Below are positions 53,933-62,133 of a stretch of DNA of 64,000 nucleotides, piece by piece. The stretch lies in contig CAVZLR010000002.1 in NCBI GenBank assembly GCA_963776205.1, positions 248,001-312,000 on the forward strand, given 5' to 3'. The number at the start of each line of letters is the position of its first letter. Positions within the stretch are counted from its first letter, which is position 1. Below the pieces are notes generated by a model that did not search any database, was not told the origin of the DNA, and saw only the letters and a program-made list of their open reading frames with translations. Origin of the DNA: UBA4459 sp963776205. GTDB lineage: Bacteria > Bacteroidota > Bacteroidia > Bacteroidales > F082. Position numbers and translations under genes: made by a program.

Positions 53933-55392
53933 ATGCATTTAAAATATCATATCGTCCAGTTGGGTTGCCAGATGAATATCTCCGATGGTGAACGAGTGCA
54001 GAAGGTACTTGATGAGTTGGGATTTGTTTATACTGAAAATGAAGACGAAGCACAGCTGTTAGGCGTAATCGCCTGTTCCGTTCGGCAAAAAGGTATTGAC
54101 AAGGTATACAACAAAGTGGCCAAATGGAACAAGTGGAAGAACAGGAAAAGCCTGATCACCTTTGTTTCAGGTTGTGTGCTACCAGCAGACAGGGAAAAAT
54201 TTTTAAAACTCTTCGATATGGTATTTCCGATGAGTGAATTGCCTGAATTCCCTGATATGATCCGGCAATACGGTATCGTTACACCCGCTGGCATTCAATC
54301 ACTCGATGCCGGCATACAGGATATAAAACTACCAGACGAAAAAACGATCAACCCTGCTGATTTTAAGCTGGTTCCCTTAGAGGTCACTAATAAACCGGCT
54401 GTCATTCCTTCTGTTACCGAATCAAATAAAACCATCGGCGAATTCTGGCACATTCAACCCAAATACGGTTCCGGTTTCGAAGCCTATATTCCTATCCAGA
54501 ACGGATGTAATAAATTTTGCACCTTTTGTGCTGTTCCATACACCCGCGGCAGGGAAGTTTCACGCCCTTCAACGGAAATTATCGATGAGCTCAAACAATT
54601 GGTAAACCAGGGGTTCAAATCCATCACCCTGTTGGGCCAGAATGTGAATTCCTATGGCCTGGACAAAAAGGGTGAAGAACTTTCATTTGCGGACCTATTA
54701 AAAGAAATAGGTGAATTTGGCCGCCAATCGAAACATGACTTCTGGGTGTATTTCACATCGCCGCATCCACGTGATATGGGTGATGATGTGCTTGAAGTGA
54801 TCGCCAATTACAAATGCCTGGCCAAACAGATTCATATTCCTGTGCAGTCAGGTGACGATAATGTTCTGGTGCGCATGAACAGGAAACACTCGGTTGAAAA
54901 GTACAGGAGCATCATTCACAGCATCATCGTTTATTGCCTGAAGCAACAATTTTTACCGATATCATTGTGGGGTTCACCGGTGAAACCGAAGAGGAATTTG
55001 AAAATACCCGCCAGATCATGGAGGAGTTCAAATACAATATGGCCTATATTGCGCAATATTCACCGCGGCCCGGTGCCGCGAGTTCCCGCTGGGCAGACGA
55101 TATTCCAAAAGAAATAAAAAGTAAGCGATACCATACCCTTACCGGGGAGTTGATGAAACATTCGCTCGCATATAACAAAGCCATGATCGGCAAAACCTAC
55201 AAAGTGCTCGTTCGTGGTGAAGACCGCAAAGAAGGGTTTCTTTCTGCCTTAACCGAAGGTAAGATCATTGTTCGATTTGCTTCGGAAGAAAAAAGCCTGA
55301 TCGGAAATTTTGTTGAGGTTAAAATTACGTCTGCTGCACCATTCTCCACCGAAGGTGAATTGGTGGAGGTACTATCAGAAATCAACGTGTGA
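53933..55392 (+). CDS. miaB: MiaB-like radical SAM methylthiotransferase, with one frameshift
   Basis: Such enzymes add a methylthio group to i6A37 in tRNA using two [4Fe-4S] clusters. The N-terminal cluster Cys are 12 (VQLGCQMN), 48 (VIACSVRQ) and 81 (VSGCVLP); the radical SAM CxxxCxxC is Cys192, 196 and 199 in GCNKFCTFCAVPYTRGREVSRP. A missing base near 54928 splits the protein; it resumes at LLPEATIFTDIIVGFTGE and ends with a TRAM-like domain (KTYKVLVRG, GNFVEVKITSA). The corrected length is about 486 residues, longer than usual. A ~35-residue insertion separates the two cluster regions, and the N-terminus resembles MiaB-like proteins I recall from Patescibacteria. The canonical MiaB may be elsewhere. 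Confidence 0.82.
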
Positions 55393-55405
55393 ACAGGAAA
55401 GAATT

Positions 55406-56696
55406 ATGAAGAAAGTTGCATTCAAAACACTGGGTTGTCGGCTAAATCTCTACGAAACAGATGCCATTGCCGCCGAATTTTCCAAACAGAATTACCAGGT
55501 TGTTGATTTTAATTCAGATGCAGATGTATTTGTAATCAATACCTGCACCGTTACCAATCAGAGCGACCAGAAATCGCGACGGGTGATCAACCAAACCCAC
55601 AAGTTGAATAGAGATGCATTGACCATTGTAACTGGTTGCATGGCCACCAACTACAAGGAAAAACTGAATGCCAATGAAAAAGTGGATTATGTGGTGGATA
55701 ATGAACACAAAACATCAGTCCTCTCGGTAGTAGATGCACATTTTAATGGGGAAACGGTAAATCCCGATCAATTTGAAAAAGATGTGTTCAATTATGCACC
55801 TGCCGAAGAAACTTTCCATACACGTAGTTTTATTAAAATTCAGGATGGATGTGATAATTTTTGCACTTTCTGTATCGTACCCAAAGTACGTGGCAGGGCC
55901 ATCAGCAGGCCGGCAAAAGATATATTTGAAAATATCAAACAGGTGGTGGCATTCGGGTACAAAGAAATCGTGCTAACCGGGGTGAACCTTGGACGATACA
56001 AATTTGAGAAATACGATTTCGAAAAACTGGTTGAGGCGATACTGGAAATCCCGGGTGATTTCAGGGTGCGCATTTCATCCATCGAACCGGACGGTTATTC
56101 GGAAAGTTTTTTCAGGCTATTCCAAAACCCAAAACTTACACCGCACATGCATATTTGCCTGCAAAGCGGATCGGAAGATATTTTGTTGAAAATGCGGCGA
56201 ATGTACACGGCAAAGGAATTTGAAGAAATTGCCACCAAATTAAAAACCGACTATCCCCAATTCAACCTGACCACAGATATTATCGTTGGTTTCCCGGGAG
56301 AATCAGAAGAGGATTTCAACAAAACGGCAGAACTGGCAAAAAAAATCGGATTTGGGCATATTCATACTTTCAAATATTCGGTACGAAAAGGTACCCGTGC
56401 TGAAAGAATGCCTGAACAAATTGCATGAGAAAACAAAGTCGGAAAGAAGTGAGATCATCCGCAAGCTGGCTGATGAAACGAAATACAATTACCGGAAAAG
56501 TTTTATCGGTAAAACACAGCAGGTGCTCGTTGAGAAAATAAATAAACAAGGTTTTGCAACCGGATACGGCGAGCATTACATCCCTGTTGTTATTGAAGAA
56601 CACGGATTGAATAAAAACGAATTTTACCAGGTAAAGATCACTGCTATCGAAGTTGGAGAAGAACCTGTTTTAAAAGCAAGTCTTATTAAAACCTAG
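55406..56696 (+). CDS. mtaB: tRNA t6A37 methylthiotransferase MtaB, with one frameshift
   Basis: MtaB converts t6A37 to ms2t6A37. The start at 55406 gives KVAFKTLGCRLNLYETDAI with cluster Cys11; the others are Cys47 (VINTCTVT) and Cys78 (VTGCMAT). The radical SAM triad is in IQDGCDNFCTFCIVPKVRGRAIS. TDIIVGFPGESEEDFNKT lies near the end of the first frame. An extra base near 56421 shifts the frame; the protein continues HEKTKSERSEIIRKLAD and a TRAM domain (GKTQQVLVEK, YIPVVIEE), about 429 residues corrected. It follows the MiaB-like gene by 13 bases, so the two methylthiotransferases and the flavin reductase form a likely operon. Confidence 0.9.
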
Positions 56697-56749
56697 GAAT
56701 ATTTGCACGAAATAAATGGGATGGATTTTTTTTATATTAAAAATAGTTT

Positions 56750-56757
56750 TACTTTTG
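56750..56757 (+). promoter_or_regulatory. -7 promoter box upstream of rpsT
   Basis: TACTTTTG, identical to the tRNA-Glu -7 box, 38 bases before the rpsT ATG. The -33 region is T-rich but lacks a clean TTTG. Confidence 0.6.
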
Positions 56758-56795
56758 CAGCCCCAAAATAAAAAATCTTAACAACTAAAATAATT

Positions 56796-57050
56796 ATGGC
56801 TAATCATCAATCAGCACTTAAAAGGATCAGACAAAATGAGTCGAGAAGGTTACATAACCGTTATTTCGCAAAGACCATGCGTAATTCAGTTAGAAAATTC
56901 AGAGACTTGTCTGACAAGAAAGAAGCAGAAGAATTATTACCCAAGTTATATGCAATGATCGATAAAATGGCAAAAAAGAACCTGATCCATAAAAATAAGG
57001 CAGGCAACCTGAAATCGAGTATTACAAAATATGCCAACTCATTGTCATAA
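56796..57050 (+). CDS. rpsT: 30S ribosomal protein S20
   Basis: 84 residues, strongly basic, with the S20 pattern MANHQSALKRIRQNESRR at the N-terminus, a helical body, and a final NKAGNLKSSITKYANSL. It binds 16S rRNA early in small-subunit assembly. It has its own promoter and is followed by a strong terminator, so it is monocistronic. Confidence 0.97.
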   Translation: MANHQSALKRIRQNESRRLHNRYFAKTMRNSVRKFRDLSDKKEAEELLPKLYAMIDKMAKKNLIHKNKAGNLKSSITKYANSLS

Positions 57051-57072
57051 GGTTTAAAAAAGAAATTATTGG

Positions 57073-57102
57073 AAACCCGGATGTGAAAACGTCCGGGTTT
57101 TT
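57073..57102 (+). terminator. Terminator of rpsT
   Basis: AAACCCGGA (57073-57081) pairs with TCCGGGTTT (57092-57100) around a short loop, followed by TTGTTTTTT, 22 bases after the rpsT stop. Confidence 0.88.
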
Positions 57103-57136
57103 GTTTTTTAATATCTTTATCAGCCCAGAATCTTTG

Positions 57137-57835
57137 ATGATGAGCGAACCCAATAAACTTTCCATAAAACACTGGTCGGAAGATGATCAGCCACGTGAAA
57201 AATTACTTTATAAAGGTAAGGGCAACCTGACAAAGGCTGAACTGATCGCTATACTTATTGGCTCAGGAAATACTGAAGAATCAGCCGTTTCCCTATCACA
57301 AAAAATACTAAACTCCGTAAAAAACAACCTGGCTGAACTATCACTTTTAAGTGTTAACGACCTCACTAAATTTAAAGGTATCGGCACTGCCAAAGCTGTG
57401 AGCATTGTGGCGGCCCTCGAACTGGGTAAAAGAAGGCGTGCCGACGATATGATCAAAAAAGCGAAAATAACTTCAAGCCGCGCTGTATTTGATGTATTGT
57501 ACGCCGAATTGGCTGATAAAAATTATGAAGAATTCTGGGTATTATTGCTCGACAGGGCCAACCAGGTAATCCGAAAATTTAACATCAGCGAAGGCGGACT
57601 GGCAGGAACAGTTGCAGACCCGAAAAAGATTTTTAAGATGGCACTTGAGAACAATGCTTCATCCATTATCCTCGCCCACAACCATCCTTCAAATAACCTG
57701 AAACCAAGCACAAACGATATTGAACTCACCAAAAAGATCGTGAAAGCAGGAAAAGTCCTTGAAATTTCTGTACTTGATCATATTATTTTCGGTAATGACA
57801 AATATTTTAGCTTCGCAGATGAATCTTTGATTTAA
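57137..57835 (+). CDS. radC: RadC family JAB/MPN-domain protein (UPF0758)
   Basis: About 232 residues from the ATG pair at 57137/57140; an in-frame codon at 57083 falls inside the terminator and is unlikely. The N-terminal helix-hairpin-helix part reads LTKFKGIGTAKAVSIVAALELG. The C-terminal JAB metalloprotease-like domain has the metal ligands in ASSIILAHNHPSNNLKPS and the final Asp in DHIIFGNDKYFSFAD. Despite the name, a DNA repair role is not established for this family. It precedes wecB by 26 bases. Confidence 0.92.
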   Translation: MMSEPNKLSIKHWSEDDQPREKLLYKGKGNLTKAELIAILIGSGNTEESAVSLSQKILNSVKNNLAELSLLSVNDLTKFKGIGTAKAVSIVAALELGKRRRADDMIKKAKITSSRAVFDVLYAELADKNYEEFWVLLLDRANQVIRKFNISEGGLAGTVADPKKIFKMALENNASSIILAHNHPSNNLKPSTNDIELTKKIVKAGKVLEISVLDHIIFGNDKYFSFADESLI

Positions 57836-57861
57836 ATTTGTCCACTTAATTGAACAAGAAG

Positions 57862-59010
57862 ATGCTCAAAATAGTTACCATCATAGGTGCCCGGCCGCAG
57901 ATAATTAAAGCGGCTGCGTTAAGCCGGGTTATACAAAAGAATTATAAGAATTCCATTAAAGAGGTGATCGTACATACAGGCCAGCATTATGACACTAAAA
58001 TGTCGCAGGTTTTTATTGACGAACTCAATATTCCTGCGCCTAATTATAATTTTGGTGTCGGTAGTTCTACTCATGGTGCCCAAACCGGGAAAATGATACG
58101 GGAAATAGAAGAAATACTATTCCAGGAAGACCCAGACTATGTGATTATATACGGCGATACTAATTCAACACTGGCAGGAGCCATCGCTGCTTCTAAAATG
58201 AATATCCCGGTTTTACATATTGAAGCTGGACTTAGGTCGTATAATAAATCAATGCCCGAAGAGATCAATCGGATCATGGCAGATCATGTTTCTACGATCC
58301 TCTTCACTCCCACCCAAACTGGTCTTGATAACCTTGTAAAGGAAGGCTTTTCAGCCACCACCTCCAAACCTTTTACACAAGACAATCCCGGGCTTATGCA
58401 TTGCGGCGATGTGATGTATGATAACAGCTTGTATTTTAAAAAGCTGGCATTTGAAAAAAGTAAGGTTATAAAAGACTATAAACTGAATAAAAAAGAGTTC
58501 ATCCTCTGTACCGTTCACCGCGATAACAATACGGATGACCCGGAACGTTTAAATTCAATTTTCAGCACACTGAACGAATTAAGTTTGGCTAACAAGGTTG
58601 AAATTGTAATGCCGCTTCATCCGAGAACATCACGTGCCATTGAAGAGTCGTTGGATAATACCGTTGACGAAGCGATTAACAGGAATCCTCTTTTCAAATT
58701 ACTGCCCCCAGTTTCATTTCTGGATATGATTTTGCTGGAAAGCCAGTGCCAGATGGTCATTACAGATTCGGGAGGTGTTCAGAAAGAAGCTTTTTTCTTT
58801 AAAAAACCAAGTATCATTTTACGAACTGAAACCGAATGGAAAGAAATTGTTGATGCCGGAGTAGGCATTGTTACAGACATAAAAAAAGACATGATCTTCG
58901 ACGCTTATGTGCATTTTAAGTCGGATGCAGAAAACCTGCAGTATCCTTCTATTTTTGGTGATGGCAATGCTGCTGGTTTCATTTGCCAAACGATCTTGAA
59001 CAACAAATAG
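57862..59010 (+). CDS. wecB: UDP-N-acetylglucosamine 2-epimerase (non-hydrolysing)
   Basis: Converts UDP-GlcNAc to UDP-ManNAc for surface polysaccharides. About 382 residues from the ATG at 57862, four codons after an in-frame TTG. It shows TIIGARPQIIKAAALSR (~5-21), VHTGQHYDTKMSQVF, VIIYGDTNSTLAGAIAA, HIEAGLRSYNKSMPEEINRI-region, the C-terminal UDP-binding ITDSGGVQKEAFFF and a closing GDGNAAGFI. GT-B fold. It stands apart from any visible polysaccharide cluster, next to radC. Confidence 0.93.
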   Translation: MLKIVTIIGARPQIIKAAALSRVIQKNYKNSIKEVIVHTGQHYDTKMSQVFIDELNIPAPNYNFGVGSSTHGAQTGKMIREIEEILFQEDPDYVIIYGDTNSTLAGAIAASKMNIPVLHIEAGLRSYNKSMPEEINRIMADHVSTILFTPTQTGLDNLVKEGFSATTSKPFTQDNPGLMHCGDVMYDNSLYFKKLAFEKSKVIKDYKLNKKEFILCTVHRDNNTDDPERLNSIFSTLNELSLANKVEIVMPLHPRTSRAIEESLDNTVDEAINRNPLFKLLPPVSFLDMILLESQCQMVITDSGGVQKEAFFFKKPSIILRTETEWKEIVDAGVGIVTDIKKDMIFDAYVHFKSDAENLQYPSIFGDGNAAGFICQTILNNK

Positions 59011-59062
59011 GAAAATAATTAGCAACAAATCCTCATTGCGCTTAAAAACATAGACACGGGGC

Positions 59063-59092
59063 TTGTTGTTAAAGAAATAATTTCTATCTTTG
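59063..59092 (+). promoter_or_regulatory. Promoter of the rpsF-rpsR-rplI operon
   Basis: TTG (59063-59065) and TATCTTTG (59085-59092) are separated by 19 bases, fitting the Bacteroidota consensus. It lies 50 bases before the rpsF ATG; a small CCCA-TTTT-TGGG hairpin sits between, too short to call a regulatory element. Confidence 0.65.
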
Positions 59093-59142
59093 CGCTCCCA
59101 TTTTTGGGTATTAACAATCAATCATTTAACAAAATTAGTATT

Positions 59143-59496
59143 ATGAATCATTATGAAACCGTTTTCATTTTAACTCCCGTTTTGTCTGATGAACAGATGA
59201 AGGAAGCGGTAAAGAAGTATGAGGATTTCCTCAAAGACCATGGTGCCGAAATGGTGCATCGCGAGAACTGGGGCATGCGTAAGCTAGCCTATCCAATTCA
59301 GAAAAAATCTACAGGCTTTTACCAGCTACTCGAATTTAAGGATGATGGTAAAGTGATTGCAGATATGGAAGTTCAGTTCAAACGCGACGAACGCGTATTA
59401 CGCTTCCTTACCGTAAAACTTGACAAACATGCTCTTGCTTATAGTGAAAAAAGACGCAAAAAGGCTGAAGCAAAGAAAAAAGGCGAGGAAGTTTAA
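59143..59496 (+). CDS. rpsF: 30S ribosomal protein S6
   Basis: 117 residues from the ATG at 59143, giving the standard start NHYETVFILTPVLSDEQ. The body shows DHGAEMVHRENWGMRKLAYPI and YQLLEFKD, followed by a lysine-rich tail, EKRRKKAEAKKKGEEV. The Met 13 codons upstream is not conserved. S6 pairs with S18 on 16S rRNA, and rpsR follows after 29 bases. Confidence 0.97.
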   Translation: MNHYETVFILTPVLSDEQMKEAVKKYEDFLKDHGAEMVHRENWGMRKLAYPIQKKSTGFYQLLEFKDDGKVIADMEVQFKRDERVLRFLTVKLDKHALAYSEKRRKKAEAKKKGEEV

Positions 59497-59525
59497 TTAA
59501 TTAATCATCTTTAAACAAAGAAATT

Positions 59526-59795
59526 ATGGCACAAGGAAATTCAGATATCAAATATCTAACACCGATTGCAGTTGACACAAAAAAGAAAAAATACTGCCGT
59601 TTTAAAAAGAGTCGCATCAAGTATATCGATTATAAAGATGCTGACTTTCTTTTAAAATTCGTAAATGAACAAGGTAAATTATTACCAAGACGCATAACTG
59701 GAACTTCAACCAAGTATCAGAAAAAAGTGGCCCAGGCTGTTAAAAGAGCCCGCCACCTTGCTTTAATGCCTTACGTAGCTGACTTACTTAAATAA
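59526..59795 (+). CDS. rpsR: 30S ribosomal protein S18
   Basis: 89 residues with the S18 core KKKYCRFKKSRIKYIDYKD, FLLKFVNEQGKLLPRRITGTS-region and QKKVAQAVKRARHLALMPY. It forms a heterodimer with S6. It has a single cysteine in YCRF and is followed by rplI after 15 bases, with AGGAGG-like GGAGGG before the rplI start. Confidence 0.97.
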   Translation: MAQGNSDIKYLTPIAVDTKKKKYCRFKKSRIKYIDYKDADFLLKFVNEQGKLLPRRITGTSTKYQKKVAQAVKRARHLALMPYVADLLK

Positions 59796-59810
59796 AGGAG
59801 GGAAAATAAC

Positions 59811-60260
59811 ATGGAAATTATTCTTAAAAAAGATATTACAGGATTAGGTTATAAAAACGACCTCGTTAAAGTAAAAGACGGCTACGCCAGGAATTATTTG
59901 ATTCCTAAAGGCATGGCAGAAATTGCATCTCCATCAAGTAGAAAGGTATTAGCTGAATTAAAAAAACAGCAATCATTTAAGGAAGAAAAAATCAGGAACG
60001 AAGCTGAAACCATGGCGAAAGCTTTGGAAGGACTAGAGCTGAAAGTAGCTGTAAAAGCAGGCACTTCAGGAAAGATCTTTGGTTCAGTGAACAGCATCAT
60101 CATTGCTACTGCGATCAAAGACCAGAAAAACCTGGATATCGACCGGAAAATGATCCATCTTGATGAGGAGCATATCAAAGAAGTTGGAAAACATAAAGCA
60201 AAGATCAAATTACATAAAGATATCGAAGTTAACATCGATCTTGATGTAGTTGCTGAATAA
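59811..60260 (+). CDS. rplI: 50S ribosomal protein L9
   Basis: 149 residues in the two-lobed L9 layout: N-terminal domain MEIILKKDITGLGYKNDLV and VKDGYARNYLIPKGMAEIA, a long connecting helix (~45-80, KVLAELKKQQSFKEEKI) and a C-terminal domain with AGTSGKIFGSVNS. A GGAGGG sequence at 59796-59801 gives a rare clear Shine-Dalgarno match. It is the last gene of the rpsF-rpsR-rplI operon, with a terminator 24 bases after the stop. Confidence 0.97.
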   Translation: MEIILKKDITGLGYKNDLVKVKDGYARNYLIPKGMAEIASPSSRKVLAELKKQQSFKEEKIRNEAETMAKALEGLELKVAVKAGTSGKIFGSVNSIIIATAIKDQKNLDIDRKMIHLDEEHIKEVGKHKAKIKLHKDIEVNIDLDVVAE

Positions 60261-60283
60261 TTGCTAAAAAATATCATTACTTT

Positions 60284-60315
60284 TAAACCCTCTTGAAATT
60301 CAGGAGGGTTTTTTT
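60284..60315 (+). terminator. Terminator of the rpsF-rpsR-rplI operon
   Basis: AAACCCTC pairs with GAGGGTTT around a loop of about 12 bases that can extend the stem, followed by a run of T. It ends just before the methyltransferase start at 60330. Confidence 0.85.
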
Positions 60316-60329
60316 ATAATTGATGATCC

Positions 60330-61091
60330 ATGTTATCCAAACCCAAAATAAAACTGATCAACTCCCTTAAAATGGCAAAATACCGCCGGCAACATCATTT
60401 ATTTGTTGCTGAGGGCACCATCAATGTGCTCGATTTTATTGCAAGTAGCGTTCAAATAGAAGGATTATATGGCACTCAGGATTGGCTAAAAAAACATAAG
60501 CCATTTTTAAAAAATGTGAATGCTATCGAGGTCAGTTTAAAAGAACTATCTAAAATATCAGCTTTAAAAAACCCCTCAGAAGTGCTAGCTGTTATTTCGA
60601 TACCTGAAGAGGATGAAGTCGACCTGAATACGATAAACGACTTGGTCCTGATGCTGGATGATATTCGTGACCCGGGTAATTTAGGTTCCATCATTCGGAC
60701 TGCCGACTGGTTTGGAATAAGCAATATTATTTGCTCTGAAAGTACGGTTGATGCATATAACCCTAAAGTAGTGCAGGCAAGTATGGGTTCTCTTGCGAGG
60801 GTTCGGTTATATTACCAGGACCTCGAGAAAACTATTCAATCAAAACCAGATTCAATAAAGGTCTTTGGAGCTGTTCTTGAAGGAAACAATATTGTGGAAC
60901 TAGCCAAACCCAAGCATGGGATCATTTTGATTGGAAGCGAAGCACACGGCATCTCAAAGGAATTAATGACATTGATTGACATGAAGATTACCATTCCGAA
61001 ACAGTTCTCTGAAGATGTTCCAACTTCTGCCGAATCACTCAATGCTTCTATTGCTACTGCCATTATATGCTACGAATTCAGGAGAAAGTAA
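60330..61091 (+). CDS. TrmH/SpoU family RNA 2'-O-methyltransferase
   Basis: 253 residues with an N-terminal SpoU substrate-binding domain (QHHLFVAEGTINVLDFI, ~22-38) and the knotted SPOUT catalytic domain. The three SpoU motifs are present: LDDIRDPGNLGSIIRTADWF (~111-130), ILIGSEAHGISKEL (~195-208) and SLNASIATAIICYE (~237-250). It methylates a ribose in tRNA or rRNA; the exact target cannot be read from the sequence. Its start lies 15 bases after the L9 terminator, so it is either expressed by readthrough or from an unseen promoter. Confidence 0.93.
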   Translation: MLSKPKIKLINSLKMAKYRRQHHLFVAEGTINVLDFIASSVQIEGLYGTQDWLKKHKPFLKNVNAIEVSLKELSKISALKNPSEVLAVISIPEEDEVDLNTINDLVLMLDDIRDPGNLGSIIRTADWFGISNIICSESTVDAYNPKVVQASMGSLARVRLYYQDLEKTIQSKPDSIKVFGAVLEGNNIVELAKPKHGIILIGSEAHGISKELMTLIDMKITIPKQFSEDVPTSAESLNASIATAIICYEFRRK

Positions 61092-61175
61092 AGCATTTCG
61101 ATTGATATTTTTGCTAATTTTTATGGAGGCCTGTAATTTTTCAAAATCTTAACAGGCTATTTAATATTTATCTGT

Positions 61176-61183
61176 TATTTTTG
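61176..61183 (+). promoter_or_regulatory. -7 promoter box upstream of the four-cysteine membrane protein
   Basis: TATTTTTG matches TAnnTTTG, 19 bases before the ATG at 61203. No clean -33 box. Confidence 0.5.
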
Positions 61184-61202
61184 CAGCCTAAAACTGAAAT
61201 AC

Positions 61203-61442
61203 ATGGTTTTCATCAAGATATTGCTTATCACTGTCGTTTTTCTGGCACTTGCTTTCGCTGGATTTGCCATTAAAATGTTCTTTAAAAAGGATGGTGAATT
61301 CAAAAAACAATGCTCTACAGTTGACCCCAAAACCGGGCAACCATTGGGTTGCTCATGTGGCGGCAACGGCGATGGAAGTTGCCGAAATGAAGATGAAGAG
61401 ACTTCCTCTGAAATCAAGATTCAGCCTCTCCAGGTTGATTAA
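61203..61442 (+). CDS. Small four-cysteine membrane protein, possible NqrM-like Fe-S/iron factor
   Basis: 79 residues. One N-terminal membrane helix (~3-27, VFIKILLITVVFLALAFAG) is followed by basic KMFFKKD, implying the rest is cytoplasmic. Four cysteines lie in a short stretch: Cys37, Cys50, Cys52 and Cys60, in KKQCSTVDPKTG, PLGCSCGGNG and GSCRNEDEE; an acidic tail follows. NqrM (DUF539), the gammaproteobacterial maturation factor thought to deliver iron to Na+-NQR, also has one helix and a short four-cysteine segment. Here apbE and nqrF lie within 2 kb. A similar role is an inference; sequence homology to DUF539 is not obvious. It converges on rubrerythrin with 2 bases between the stops. 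Confidence 0.75.
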   Translation: MVFIKILLITVVFLALAFAGFAIKMFFKKDGEFKKQCSTVDPKTGQPLGCSCGGNGDGSCRNEDEETSSEIKIQPLQVD

Positions 61443-61444
61443 TC

Positions 61445-62020
61445 TTAATAATTAATTTCTTTTATTTCGAAATATGCCTGAGGGTGCAAGCATGCCGGAC
61501 AGGATTTAGGTGCCTTTTTACCTTCATGCAGATAACCGCAATTACGACATTTCCATACGATTACGCCATCCCTTTCAAATACCATTCCATCGTCCAGGTT
61601 TTTATGAAGCTTTAAATACCGTGCTTCGTGGGCCTTTTCAACTTCAGCGATCATTCTGAATGCTGCTGCTACCGTTTTAAAGCCTTCTTCTTCCGCAATA
61701 TCAGCAAACATAGGATATAACTCTGTCCACTCTTCATTTTCACCTTCAGCAGCTGCTTTCAGGTTTTCCATGGTAGTACCAATTACACCCGCCGGATATG
61801 CTGCCGTTATCTCTACCATGCCTCCCTCAAGAAATTTAAAGAAACGTTTTGCATGTTCTTTTTCATTCAGGGCTGTTTCTTCAAATATAGCTGCAATTTG
61901 CTCCAGTCCTTCTTTTTTTGCTTGTTTGGCAAAATAATCGTATCGCATCCGTGCTTGCGATTCGCCTGCAAATGCTTTAAGCAAATTTTGCTCTGTTTTG
62001 GTTCCTTTTAAACTTTTCAT
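61445..62020 (-). CDS. Rubrerythrin
   Basis: 191 residues: a ferritin-like four-helix diiron domain (~1-145) with ligands in LLKAFAGESQARMRYDYFA, FEETALNEKEHAKRFFK, IAEEEGFKTVAAAFRMIA and EVEKAHEARYLKL, followed by a rubredoxin-like iron site with two CxxC pairs, WKCRNCGYLH and SCPACLHP. Rubrerythrins reduce hydrogen peroxide in anaerobes and microaerophiles using NADH-derived electrons. It is monocistronic on the minus strand between the four-cysteine protein and apbE; no reductase gene is adjacent apart from nqrF. Confidence 0.96.
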   Translation of the reverse strand: MKSLKGTKTEQNLLKAFAGESQARMRYDYFAKQAKKEGLEQIAAIFEETALNEKEHAKRFFKFLEGGMVEITAAYPAGVIGTTMENLKAAAEGENEEWTELYPMFADIAEEEGFKTVAAAFRMIAEVEKAHEARYLKLHKNLDDGMVFERDGVIVWKCRNCGYLHEGKKAPKSCPACLHPQAYFEIKEINY

Positions 62021-62133
62021 GACGTATTAATTTAGTTTTGATGTATTGTGAATTTGATCTTAACGTGTCTCTCAAAATTAGCGATTATAAGGCATCAAAT
62101 AATTTATAATGAGTAAAAAATAGGAGGTGGCTA

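Noticed and set aside
59093..59142. S6/S18-binding leader RNA before rpsF
   Set aside because: Only a 4-bp hairpin (CCCA/TGGG) is visible and the conserved CCG loop element of that regulatory RNA is not evident.
61249..61455. Second frame overlapping the four-cysteine membrane protein
   Set aside because: The alternative frame lacks the signal-like helix and has no promoter of its own; the frame at 61203 has the promoter box and membrane helix.
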